A DNA stretch of 64,000 bases from Curtobacterium sp. MCJR17_020 (GTDB lineage Bacteria > Actinomycetota > Actinomycetes > Actinomycetales > Microbacteriaceae): NCBI RefSeq assembly GCF_003234365.2, contig NZ_CP126260.1, positions 3,472,001-3,536,000 on the forward strand, given 5' to 3'. Within the stretch, counting starts at the first letter, position 1, and each line of letters begins with the position of its first letter. Positions 41,539 through 49,610 of the stretch are shown here, in pieces. The notes under the pieces were generated by a model. That model worked only from the letters and a program-made list of their open reading frames with translations, ran no database searches and had not been told where the DNA came from. The position numbers were made by a program, and so were the translations under genes.

Positions 41539-42429
41539 ATGGTGTCGACGACCGACGAACCGGCCCGAGAACGTGTGCGAGAACTGCTCGGGCTGCCGTC
41601 CCCTGGCGAACTCCGTCCGGTCGCAGTCCGTCTGGAACCGCTCGGTCGCGACGGGTCGGTCCAGTGGGCACGCATCGAGCTGGACACCGCCGACGGCGAC
41701 ACCATCCCGTGCTTTGTCCTGACACCGGACCACGGCACCGGAACAGACGTCATCGCCGTCCACCAGCACGCGGGCGACTTCGCCTCCGGGAAGAGCGAGG
41801 CCGCCGGACGAGTCGGGGACCCGAGCCTCGCGTACGGCGTGATGCTCGCTCGCGGCGGAGCACGCGTGGTCATCCCCGATCTGATCGGTTTCGAGGAACG
41901 CCGACGCGACTGGACGGACGACCCGGCGGCCGACGAACGTCTCGACGCGCTCTTCCGTGTGGCGAACGGCAGCAGCTTGCAGGCGAAGCACTCGCACGAC
42001 ATCGCCACGGTGACGTCCTGGATGATCGAGACGAGCGCCGCAGACACCGAATTCGGCGTCATCGGGCACTCCCTCGGCGGTCAGGTGGCACTCTTCGCAC
42101 TCGCCGTGGACGCCCGGTTCACGCGGGGCGTGGTGAGCTGCGGACTCGGGACGCTGGCCTCGTTCGAGGCCGCTCGGATCCACCACAACCCAGCGTGGTT
42201 CGTCCCGGGACTGACCGCCGCCGGCGACGTCCCCCTGGTCGCGTCTGCCGTCCGTCAACCGGTGCTCGTCACGGCGGGACGGGACGACGGACTGTTCCCC
42301 CTCGCCGGCGTGCAGCGCGTCCTCGGCGCGTTCCGTCCAGGCGTCGCGAAGACCGAGTTGTTCGACGGCGGCCACGCGATGCCGCCGCGCGTCGCGCAAG
42401 CGGCAGTCCGGCACCTCCTGTCCACGTGA
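41539..42429 (+). CDS. Alpha/beta hydrolase (dienelactone-hydrolase-like)
   Basis: 296 residues. Nucleophile elbow GHSLGG (176-181), acid in GRDDGLFP (about 248), histidine in GGHAMPP (about 278). Upstream are DVIAVHQHAG and IPDLIGFEERRRDW, seen in acyl-peptide- or dienelactone-type hydrolases. No signal peptide. ATG lies 6 nt after TAGCGT, suggesting a leaderless message. Substrate unknown; convergent with the next gene. Confidence 0.82.
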   Translation: MVSTTDEPARERVRELLGLPSPGELRPVAVRLEPLGRDGSVQWARIELDTADGDTIPCFVLTPDHGTGTDVIAVHQHAGDFASGKSEAAGRVGDPSLAYGVMLARGGARVVIPDLIGFEERRRDWTDDPAADERLDALFRVANGSSLQAKHSHDIATVTSWMIETSAADTEFGVIGHSLGGQVALFALAVDARFTRGVVSCGLGTLASFEAARIHHNPAWFVPGLTAAGDVPLVASAVRQPVLVTAGRDDGLFPLAGVQRVLGAFRPGVAKTELFDGGHAMPPRVAQAAVRHLLST

Positions 42430-42437
42430 ACTGATGA

Positions 42438-43334
42438 TCAGGCTCCGGCGCGCACCGCGACCTGGTCCACGAACGCCCGGACCCGCGCGCGGAACGCCGG
42501 GTCCGCCGCCGGGCCCTTCACCGGCACGACGTGCAGTCGCCGGTCACCTCGACGGAGGGCCGGTCCGACGAACACCCCCTCGGTGACGTCCGGGGCGGTG
42601 GCGGCCCAGAGGGTCGAGCGAGCGCCGTCCGCAGCGGTCCGGGACAGGCTGCGTGCGACCATGCCGCCGAGGCGCTGCGTCAGGGTCTCCGCCTGGTCGT
42701 TCATCCCCGTCGCCGCGATGCCTGGGTGCGCGATCACCGACCGGATGTCCGAACCGGTAGCACGGAGTCGTTCACCGAGGTCGACGCTCAGCGCCGCGGC
42801 CGCGGTCTTGGAGTCGGTGTACACACCGAACTGCGAGTAGTCGTCCGGACCGTCGACCCCGCCGGGACCGGGCACGCGGCGGGTGCGCTGCGACAGGTTC
42901 GAGCCGACGAGCACGATGCGGGGCGACGGCCCGCCGAGCAGCGGGAGCATCGCCTCGGCGAGCGCGGCCGGCCCGACGACGTTCGTCGCCCAGGTGCGCT
43001 CGATGCCCTCGTCGGTGCGCCCGAACGTGCCGATCGTCGCACCGGCGTTGTTGACGAGGGCATCCACGACGATGCCGTCCTCGGCGAGCTGCCGGGCGAA
43101 CGCCGTGACGGAGGCGACGGACGCGGTGTCGACGAGCCGCGCCTCCAGGTCGAGACCCACGGGGAGGACGCGAGCCGCCTTGTCGAGGTCACGCACGCCG
43201 GCGACGACGCGGGCGCCGGCCGACGCGAGGGTCGTGGCGACGACGAGGCCGAGTCCACCGGTCGCGCCGGTGACCACCACGGTCCTGCCGTGCTGGTCGG
43301 GCATCGCTGCCGGTTCCCACTCGAAGCTGTCCAT
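42438..43334 (-). CDS. Short-chain dehydrogenase/reductase
   Basis: 298 residues. Cofactor loop TGATGGLG (22-29), NNAG, and the catalytic Y-x-x-x-K in YTDSK (about 172-176). Length and layout resemble the retinol-dehydrogenase-like SDR group. AGGAGA precedes the ATG. Divergent from a TetR regulator with a perfect palindrome between them, so it is the likely target. Confidence 0.87.
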   Translation of the reverse strand: MDSFEWEPAAMPDQHGRTVVVTGATGGLGLVVATTLASAGARVVAGVRDLDKAARVLPVGLDLEARLVDTASVASVTAFARQLAEDGIVVDALVNNAGATIGTFGRTDEGIERTWATNVVGPAALAEAMLPLLGGPSPRIVLVGSNLSQRTRRVPGPGGVDGPDDYSQFGVYTDSKTAAAALSVDLGERLRATGSDIRSVIAHPGIAATGMNDQAETLTQRLGGMVARSLSRTAADGARSTLWAATAPDVTEGVFVGPALRRGDRRLHVVPVKGPAADPAFRARVRAFVDQVAVRAGA

Positions 43335-43365
43335 CGTCGTCTCCTGCTCGCTCGCCGTACCAAAT

Positions 43366-43380
43366 CGGATGATTCATCCG
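43366..43380. promoter_or_regulatory. Palindrome, candidate TetR operator
   Basis: CGGATGATTCATCCG, a perfect 7-1-7 palindrome between the divergent SDR and TetR genes. A half-site CCGGAT recurs near 43395, next to the TetR -10 box (TAGAGT, 43400-43405). Confidence 0.75.
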
Positions 43381-43411
43381 GAACGCTAGCACAACCGGAT
43401 AGAGTGTCCAC

Positions 43412-43984
43412 ATGACGATCGCGATGGCCCGACCCGAGGCACTGCGCTCCGATGCCCAGCGCAACCGGACGGCTCTGCTCGACGTCGCCCGCACCTTCGT
43501 CGACCGGGGCGAACCGGCCCTGCTCAACGCCGTCGCGCACGAGGCCGGAGTGGGGGTCGGGACCGCCTACCGGCACTTCCCGAGCCAGCAGCACCTGCTC
43601 GAAGCGCTCGCGATCGACGCGCTCGAGGACATGCTCGACCAGGTTCGCGACGCCGTCGTGCTGCCGGACGCAGCCGATGCGCTCCGCGGGGTCGTCACGG
43701 CCGCGTTCCGGAGCATGGTGGACAACGCAGCCCTCGGCGACCTGCTGACGAACGGCGGGTTCTCCTGCGCGGACACCGCAGCCCTCGCCGGCGACCTGGT
43801 CGTGTCCGTCGACGCGCTGCTCGCGCGGGGACGCACCGAGGGGATCGTCCGGACGGACGTCGACGCCGACGACCTCCGCCGACTGCTGTGCGGGCTGCGC
43901 GAGGCGGCCATCGCCGGCGGCACCCGGGTCAGCGATCCGGAGCGCTACGTCGAGATCCTGCTCGCCGGGCTCCGTCCAGCCTGA
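43412..43984 (+). CDS. TetR-family transcriptional regulator
   Basis: 190 residues. Helix-turn-helix: NRTALLDVARTFVDRGEPALLNAVAHEAGVGVGTAYRHFPSQQHLLEAL. The rest is a helical ligand domain. ATG lies 6 nt after TAGAGT (leaderless). Likely controls the divergent SDR gene and itself through the palindrome at 43366-43380. Confidence 0.88.
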   Translation: MTIAMARPEALRSDAQRNRTALLDVARTFVDRGEPALLNAVAHEAGVGVGTAYRHFPSQQHLLEALAIDALEDMLDQVRDAVVLPDAADALRGVVTAAFRSMVDNAALGDLLTNGGFSCADTAALAGDLVVSVDALLARGRTEGIVRTDVDADDLRRLLCGLREAAIAGGTRVSDPERYVEILLAGLRPA

Positions 43985-44029
43985 GGGCCGGCACTGCCAC
44001 GAACCGGCGGGCACTGTCAGGATGGGCGC

Positions 44030-45217
44030 ATGAGCGTCATGGTCTCCGTGTTCGATGCGCACCGCAGCCGTACGAGCGAGAAGTACACGGCGTACCCGCC
44101 GGACGTCCTGCCGATGTTCGTCGCCGAGATGGACTCGATGCTCGCGGAACCGGTGCGCGACGCCCTCGTCGCCGCGGTCACCAACGGTGACACCGGGTAC
44201 GTCGGCCACGGTCGTGCGCTGCCCGAGGCGTTCGCGGACTTCGCCGAGAGCCGGTGGGCCTGGCGCGTCGACCCCGAACTCGTCCGCACCACCACCGACG
44301 TGTCGGTCGCTGCGGTCGAGATGCTCCGCCGGATCATCGAGCCCGGCGACCAGGTCGTCATCATGCCGCCCGTGTACCCACCGTTCTGGGAGTACGTGTC
44401 CGAAGCCGGAGGCACCGTGACCGAGGTCCCGTTGCTCGCACCCGACGGCCCTGCGGACCCGTTCGACACCACGGCCGGTTGGCGGATGGACCTGGACGGC
44501 CTCGCGCAGGCGTTCGCCGACGGCGCCCGCACGGTGCTGCTCTGCAACCCGCACAACCCCCTCGGCCTGGTGCACGACCGCTCGTCGCTCGTCGCACTCG
44601 CGAAGCTCGCCGCCGAGTGGGACGCCGTGGTCGTCTCGGACGAGATCCACGCGCCGCTCGTGCACGCCGACGCGGTCTTCACGCCGTTCCTGGAGTCCTG
44701 CCTCGAGGCAGCCGCGCTCGGCGTCTCGTTGACGAGTGCGAGCAAAGCCTGGAACCTCGCGGGCACGAAGTGCGCGTTGATCGTCGGCGCCTCGGAGCGG
44801 GCCCGTGCGTGGTTCGACGCCCTGCCGACCGAGGTCGTCGAGCGCACCGGGATCCTCGGGTACACCGCGAGTGTCGCCGCGTTCAGCGAAGGGGGGCCGT
44901 GGCTCGCGTCACTGCTCACCGAACTGGCTGCGAACCGCCGCACCCTGGCCGAGCGGATCGGTGACGTCCTGCCCGGCGCGGAGTACCGGCAGCCGCAGGC
45001 GTCCTACCTGGCATGGCTGGATCTGCGCGCCCTGCCGTGGGGCGACGACCCCGCGGCACTGCTGGTCGACGAGGCGAAGGTGGCGCTCGCCTCCGGCCCG
45101 GCGTTCGGACGCCAGGGTCAGGGCTTCGCGCGGCTGAACTTCGGGTGCTCGGCCGAGACCCTGGACGACGGCCTCAGCCGCCTGCACACCGCGTTCCGGC
45201 AGCGCGCAGACGGCTGA
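44030..45217 (+). CDS. patB: PatB/MalY-type C-S lyase or aminotransferase
   Basis: 395 residues, PLP fold type I. Motifs: LPMFVAEMDSMLAEPVRDAL near the start (the MalY/PatB 'W-V-A-D-M-D' region), CNPHNPLG, VVSDEIHAPLV, and the PLP lysine in TSASKAWNLAG (about residue 239). The family cleaves cystathionine or S-conjugates to pyruvate, ammonia and a thiol. Substrate not provable from sequence. It overlaps nothing and is convergent with nagB. Confidence 0.88.
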   Translation: MSVMVSVFDAHRSRTSEKYTAYPPDVLPMFVAEMDSMLAEPVRDALVAAVTNGDTGYVGHGRALPEAFADFAESRWAWRVDPELVRTTTDVSVAAVEMLRRIIEPGDQVVIMPPVYPPFWEYVSEAGGTVTEVPLLAPDGPADPFDTTAGWRMDLDGLAQAFADGARTVLLCNPHNPLGLVHDRSSLVALAKLAAEWDAVVVSDEIHAPLVHADAVFTPFLESCLEAAALGVSLTSASKAWNLAGTKCALIVGASERARAWFDALPTEVVERTGILGYTASVAAFSEGGPWLASLLTELAANRRTLAERIGDVLPGAEYRQPQASYLAWLDLRALPWGDDPAALLVDEAKVALASGPAFGRQGQGFARLNFGCSAETLDDGLSRLHTAFRQRADG

Positions 45218-45226
45218 TCGTCGGTT

Positions 45227-46012
45227 CTACTCGAACACCTGCCACGCCGGCTTGTTCGCGTACGTGTAGCGGTAGTAGTCGGCGAGCTGCAGGCCGGCCG
45301 CGGCTTCCTCGTCGACGACGACCGTCGCGTGCTCGTGCAGCTGCAGCGCCGAACCGGGGACGAACGAGCTGAGCGGCCCCTCGACCGCGGCGGCGACCGC
45401 GTCGGCCTTGGCGGAGCCCTGCGCGACGAGGACGAGCTGCTGGGCGTCGAGGATGGTGCCGAGCCCCTGCGTCATGCAGTGCGTCGGGACCTGCTCGGGC
45501 GAGTCGAAGAACCGGGCGTTGGCGTCACGGGTCGACGGCGCCAGGGTCTTGATCCGGGTGCGCGAGGCGAAGGACGACGTCGGCTCGTTGAACCCGATGT
45601 GCCCGTTCGCGCCGATGCCGAGGATCTGCACGTCGATCCCACCGGCGGCACGGATCGCGGCGTCGTACTCCTTCGCCGCGAACTCGAGGTCGTCGGCACG
45701 ACCGTCGGGCACCCGCACCCGCGAGGGGTCGAACCCGAGCGGCGCCACGACGTCGCGCGCGATGACGCTGGCGTACGACTCCGGGTGCTCGAGCGGGATG
45801 CCGACGTACTCGTCGAGGGCGAACCCGCGTGCCTCGGCGAACGAGATCTCGCCCGCACCGACCCGACGCTGCAGGTCGGTGTAGATGCCCTGCGGGCTGG
45901 AACCGGTGGCGAGACCGATGACGGCGGACGGCTTCTTGGCGACGACGGACGCGATCTTGGCCGCGGCGACGCGACCGACCTCAGCCGGCGTGGGCAGGAT
46001 GATGATCTCCAC
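45227..46012 (-). CDS. nagB: Glucosamine-6-phosphate deaminase
   Basis: 261 residues. GLATGSSPQGIY (phosphate loop, about 33-44), the catalytic aspartate in ALDEYVG (D67), GANGHIGFNEP (about 133-143) and SKADAVAAAVEGP. It converts glucosamine-6-phosphate to fructose-6-phosphate and ammonia, the step after NagA. GTG start at 46012 lies 6 nt after TAGCAT (46024-46019 on the minus strand), which directly touches a DasR-type palindrome, so N-acetylglucosamine-responsive repression is likely. Confidence 0.95.
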   Translation of the reverse strand: MEIIILPTPAEVGRVAAAKIASVVAKKPSAVIGLATGSSPQGIYTDLQRRVGAGEISFAEARGFALDEYVGIPLEHPESYASVIARDVVAPLGFDPSRVRVPDGRADDLEFAAKEYDAAIRAAGGIDVQILGIGANGHIGFNEPTSSFASRTRIKTLAPSTRDANARFFDSPEQVPTHCMTQGLGTILDAQQLVLVAQGSAKADAVAAAVEGPLSSFVPGSALQLHEHATVVVDEEAAAGLQLADYYRYTYANKPAWQVFE

Positions 46013-46023
46013 ACGCCCATGCT

Positions 46024-46039
46024 ACTGGTCATGACCAGT
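46024..46039. promoter_or_regulatory. DasR-type (dre-like) palindrome at nagB
   Basis: ACTGGTCATGACCAGT, a perfect 16-bp palindrome that matches the dre pattern (A-C-T-G-G-T-C-T-A-G-A-C-C-A-G-T-like) except for the two central bases. It adjoins the nagB -10 and is 20 bp from the -10 of the divergent Nudix gene. The regulator (a GntR/HutC protein) is not in the window. Confidence 0.78.
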
Positions 46040-46071
46040 CTCCGACAGGGCGGGATCGGTAGCGTGGGCCC

Positions 46072-46551
46072 ATGCCCACCCCCGACTTCGTCCTGTCCCT
46101 CCGCTCGAGGATCGGTACCGATCCGCTGTGGCTGACGGGCGTCACCGCCGTGGTCACGCGGGGTTCCGGTGCCGACCAGGAGCTCCTCGTGGTCCGCCGA
46201 GCCGACAACGGCTCCTTCACCCCGGTCACCGGCATCATCGACCCGGGTGAGGAACCCGCCGTCGCCGCCGAGCGCGAGGTCCTGGAAGAGGCCGACGTCG
46301 TCGCCGTCGCGGAACGGCTGGCGTGGGTGCAGGTGCTGCCGGAGTTGACGTACGCGAACGGCGACCGGGCGCAGTACCTCGACCTGGTGTTCGCCTGTCG
46401 CTACGTGTCCGGCACCCCGAACCCCGCCGACGGCGAGAACACCGAGGCGTTCTGGGCACGACTCGACGACCTGCCCGAGATGCACCCGAACATGCGTGCC
46501 CGCATCACGGCAGCGTTGGCCGACGAGCGCGAGGCGCGCTTCCAGCGCTGA
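46072..46551 (+). CDS. Nudix hydrolase
   Basis: 159 residues. The Nudix box is GIIDPGEEPAVAAEREVLEE (about 55-74), with the following glycine replaced by alanine-aspartate. ELLVVRRADNGSFTPVTG before it is typical of ADP-sugar or NTP pyrophosphatases. ATG lies 6 nt after TAGCGT (46060-46065), giving a leaderless message. Divergent from nagB and may share its palindrome. Substrate unknown. Confidence 0.85.
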   Translation: MPTPDFVLSLRSRIGTDPLWLTGVTAVVTRGSGADQELLVVRRADNGSFTPVTGIIDPGEEPAVAAEREVLEEADVVAVAERLAWVQVLPELTYANGDRAQYLDLVFACRYVSGTPNPADGENTEAFWARLDDLPEMHPNMRARITAALADEREARFQR

Positions 46552-46561
46552 CCCGTCCAGC

Positions 46562-46634
46562 CCGAGACTCGCGGTGAGCGACAGTTCTCGCCGGTTTCGT
46601 CGCGAATACTGTCGCCCCAGCCGAGTCTCGGGGC
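46562..46634. repeat. Intergenic palindromic repeat, family A, copy 3
   Basis: Outer arms GAGACTCG (46564-46571) and CGAGTCTC (46622-46629); inner arms GCGACAGT (46578-46585) and ACTGTCGC (46608-46615). Same order of motifs as the copies near galK, again between convergent genes. Confidence 0.82.
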
Positions 46635-46649
46635 GCACGGAGCCGCGAC

Positions 46650-47720
46650 CTAGGCGAGCGGGGAGACCGCGACGGGGGCGCCGAGCAGGCGGACGGCGAC
46701 GGACTCGCCGGCGGCGCGACGGTCGCCGACCTCGTGCTGCACGGTCACGACGGTGTCGTCGTCGAGCCGGACCGTGGTGCGGCGGATCGAGCCGAGGAAG
46801 CTCGACGACACGACGGTGCCGGTGATGCCCTCCGGGGCGAAGGCGACGTCCTCCGGTCGGACGTAGGCGAGCACCGGCCCGTCGGCGACCGAGGCGTCGA
46901 GCGCGGGCACGCGGAACCCGTACACGAACACGTCGCCGCCGCGCAGGTCGCCCTGCAGGCGGTTGGACTGCCCGACGAAGTCCGCCGTGAACGCCGACGA
47001 CGGGGAGCGGTAGAGCTCTTCCGGCGTGCCGATCTGCTCGATGTCACCGGCGTTCATCACGGCGATGCGGTCGGAGACGGCGAGCGCCTCTTCCTGGTCG
47101 TGGGTGACGAACACGGTGGTGATGCCGAGGTCGCTCTGGATGCGGCGGATCTCCTCACGGAGCGAGACGCGCACCTTGGCGTCGAGGGCGGACAACGGCT
47201 CGTCGAGCAGGAGGACGCGGGGCCGCGTGACCAGGGCGCGGGCGAGGGCGACGCGCTGCTGCTGGCCACCCGACAGCTGGTGGGGGAAGCGCTCGGCGAA
47301 CTCGCCCAGGTGCACCATGTCGAGCGCCTCGACGACGCGGCTCCTGCGCTCGGCGGCGGGGACGCGGCGCATCTCGAGGCCGAAGGCGACGTTCTGCCGC
47401 ACCGTCATGTGCGGGAACAACGAGTACTGCTGGAACACCATCCCGATGTCGCGCTTGTCCACCGGGGTGTCGGCGACGTCCTGGCCGTCGATGCGGATGG
47501 CTCCGGCGTCGATGGCCTCGAGGCCGGCGAGCGCTCGGAGCGCCGTCGTCTTGCCGCAGCCGGACGGGCCGAGCAGGGACACGAACTCGCCCGGTTCGAC
47601 ACGGAGCGACAGCCCGGCCAGGGCCCGGTGCGTGCCGTAGTGCTTCTCGACGGCCTCGAGCTCGACGACGGCGCCGGTGGAGGCGAGGGACGCCGGGGCT
47701 GCCGGTGCGGTGACGGTCAT
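46650..47720 (-). CDS. ABC transporter ATP-binding protein, PotA/FbpC-like
   Basis: 356 residues. Walker A GPSGCGKTT (about 50-58), signature LSGGQQQR, Walker B VLLLDEPLSALDAKVR, switch histidine in VFVTHDQEEA, then a TOBE-type regulatory domain (LAYVRPEDVAF). ATG at 47720 overlaps the upstream permease stop (ATGA). Last gene of a four-gene import operon. The family imports polyamines, ferric iron, thiamine or phosphonates; the substrate cannot be fixed from sequence. Confidence 0.88.
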   Translation of the reverse strand: MTVTAPAAPASLASTGAVVELEAVEKHYGTHRALAGLSLRVEPGEFVSLLGPSGCGKTTALRALAGLEAIDAGAIRIDGQDVADTPVDKRDIGMVFQQYSLFPHMTVRQNVAFGLEMRRVPAAERRSRVVEALDMVHLGEFAERFPHQLSGGQQQRVALARALVTRPRVLLLDEPLSALDAKVRVSLREEIRRIQSDLGITTVFVTHDQEEALAVSDRIAVMNAGDIEQIGTPEELYRSPSSAFTADFVGQSNRLQGDLRGGDVFVYGFRVPALDASVADGPVLAYVRPEDVAFAPEGITGTVVSSSFLGSIRRTTVRLDDDTVVTVQHEVGDRRAAGESVAVRLLGAPVAVSPLA

Positions 47721-48631
47721 GCGGACTCCTTGACGCGGGTGGTGCGGACGGTGCGGGCACGGCCGGCACGACGGCCGGTCCCGATGCGGCCGATGACGAC
47801 GAGCAGGACGAAGCCGAACACGAGGGCCGCGACCGAGAAGATCGCGGCGACGTACGGGTCGGTCTGCTGCACGAGCACGAGCGCGGTCTGGAAAGTGGTG
47901 CGGGACAGGAACGCGGCGAGCGTGTACTCGCCGAGGACCACCGTGATGGTGAGGAAGCACGCGGCGGTGATGCCCCGGCGGAGGTTCGGCAGGAGCACCC
48001 GCCAGGTGACCGTCCACCACGACGCGCCGAGCGACCGGGCAGCCTCGGACAGCACCGTCATGTCCGTCGCGGTGATGGCGGCGGCGATCGGGCGGAACGC
48101 GAACGGCAGCGTGACGATGCCGATCGCGAAGGCCAGCGTCCACGCCCCGGACCCGAAGACCCGCGAGACCACCTGGTACACGGGGATGAAGCCGACGACG
48201 AGCACCACGACGGGGACCGTGATCGGGACGATGCAGACGAACTCGAGCACGCGGCGGAGCCTCGGGTAGCGCAGCGCCGTGATGACCTGGGCGGGCAGCA
48301 GGACGAACAGCACGATGCCGACGGTGATGGCGGCGATGAGCAGCGATGCCCCGAGGCCGTCGACCACCGGCTGGTAGGTGAACGCGTTGACCGGGTCGAC
48401 GATGGCCGCCCAGTGCGCGAAGGTCAGACCGTCGTCGGTGCCCTGGCGGAAGGTGAACTGCACCAACGCGGCCAGCGGGACGGCGAAGACGATCCCGACG
48501 ACCGTGAGCACGGCCGTGGCGGTGCCCCGTGACGGAGCCGTGCCGAAGCGGCCGACGCGGGACGGGCCTCCCGTCCGACCGGACGCGACCGCCGCCGGAC
48601 GCGACGGCCCCACCGGCGTTGCCGCGCTCAT
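47717..48631 (-). CDS. ABC transporter permease (second of pair)
   Basis: 304 residues. A Pro/Arg-rich N-terminal tail, then about six spans and the EAA loop SEAARSLGASWWTVTWRVLL. ATG at 48631 overlaps the first permease stop (ATGA), and its own stop overlaps the ATPase start. Works with the permease at 48628-49605 as a heterodimeric channel of the PotB/PotC or FbpB type. Confidence 0.87.
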   Translation of the reverse strand: MSAATPVGPSRPAAVASGRTGGPSRVGRFGTAPSRGTATAVLTVVGIVFAVPLAALVQFTFRQGTDDGLTFAHWAAIVDPVNAFTYQPVVDGLGASLLIAAITVGIVLFVLLPAQVITALRYPRLRRVLEFVCIVPITVPVVVLVVGFIPVYQVVSRVFGSGAWTLAFAIGIVTLPFAFRPIAAAITATDMTVLSEAARSLGASWWTVTWRVLLPNLRRGITAACFLTITVVLGEYTLAAFLSRTTFQTALVLVQQTDPYVAAIFSVAALVFGFVLLVVIGRIGTGRRAGRARTVRTTRVKESA

Positions 48632-49605
48632 CGCTGCCACCGGGCAGCCCGGCGCTGCAGCAGTGAGTACGCGCCCATCACGACCGCCATCACGACGACC
48701 ATGCCGAACGCGAGCACCCCGGCGACGTTCTGCAGACCGATGAGCGTCTCGCTCGTGAGCTGCGTGCGGATCGTGAGCGGCACGATGCCGCCCTGCGAGA
48801 TGAGCGCCGCGGCGGTGGCGAACGACGAGAAGCCGTTCGCGAAGAGCAGGAGCAACGAGCCCCAGAACGCCGGTGCGAGCACGGGCAGGGCGATCCGGCG
48901 CCAGTACGTGGCGCGGGAGGCGCCGAGGGTGGCGGCGGCCTCGCCCCACTGCGTCTTCACGCCCTCGAGCGCGGGCATGAACGTGAGGACCATCAGCGGC
49001 ACCTGGAAGTAGACGTACGGGATCACGAGACCGGGCACCGTGTAGAGGAAGGCGCCGGTCGCGTTGCGGTCGACGTCGACGAGGGACGCCAGCCACGTCG
49101 TGACGAGACCCTGCACGCCGATCGTGGCGATGAACGCGAACGCGAGCATGACGCCGCCGAACTGGGCGAGGACGCTCGCGGCCGAGTCGATCATCGACCG
49201 GACGAGCCCGTCGGGCCGCAGTGCTGACAGCGCCCAGCAGACGAGCGCTCCGATGACGGCGCCGATCACGGCGGACACCGCGGAGAGGCCGAACGAGCCG
49301 CCGAAGGCCCGCAGGACGGAGGGCTCGGCGAACGCTGCGAGGTTCGCGAGGGTGAACGCGCCGTCGTCGGTGAAGAACCCGCTGCCGACCGCGATCACCG
49401 CGGGGACGGCGAGGAAGAGCAGGACGTACGCGGCGAACGGGGTGAGGCCGATCCAGGCCAGGCCGACACGGCGCCGGACACGGGGTCCGGCGCCGCGGGT
49501 GGCATCGACGGGCGCTCGTGCGGACGTCGGGAGCACGGGGCTCGTCGCGCTCGTCGCCGGTGCGCTCGCCGCTGGCGCGGGCGCGCCCGCCGATGCGGTG
49601 GTCAT
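48628..49605 (-). CDS. ABC transporter permease (first of pair)
   Basis: 325 residues. An Ala/Pro-rich tail of about 50 residues, then about six spans and the loop GEAAATLGASRATYWRRIALPVL (EAA motif). ATG at 49605 is 5 bp after the binding-protein stop. The frame extends further upstream but only in the shadow of the binding-protein gene. Confidence 0.87.
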   Translation of the reverse strand: MTTASAGAPAPAASAPATSATSPVLPTSARAPVDATRGAGPRVRRRVGLAWIGLTPFAAYVLLFLAVPAVIAVGSGFFTDDGAFTLANLAAFAEPSVLRAFGGSFGLSAVSAVIGAVIGALVCWALSALRPDGLVRSMIDSAASVLAQFGGVMLAFAFIATIGVQGLVTTWLASLVDVDRNATGAFLYTVPGLVIPYVYFQVPLMVLTFMPALEGVKTQWGEAAATLGASRATYWRRIALPVLAPAFWGSLLLLFANGFSSFATAAALISQGGIVPLTIRTQLTSETLIGLQNVAGVLAFGMVVVMAVVMGAYSLLQRRAARWQR

Positions 49606-49610
49606 GCTGG

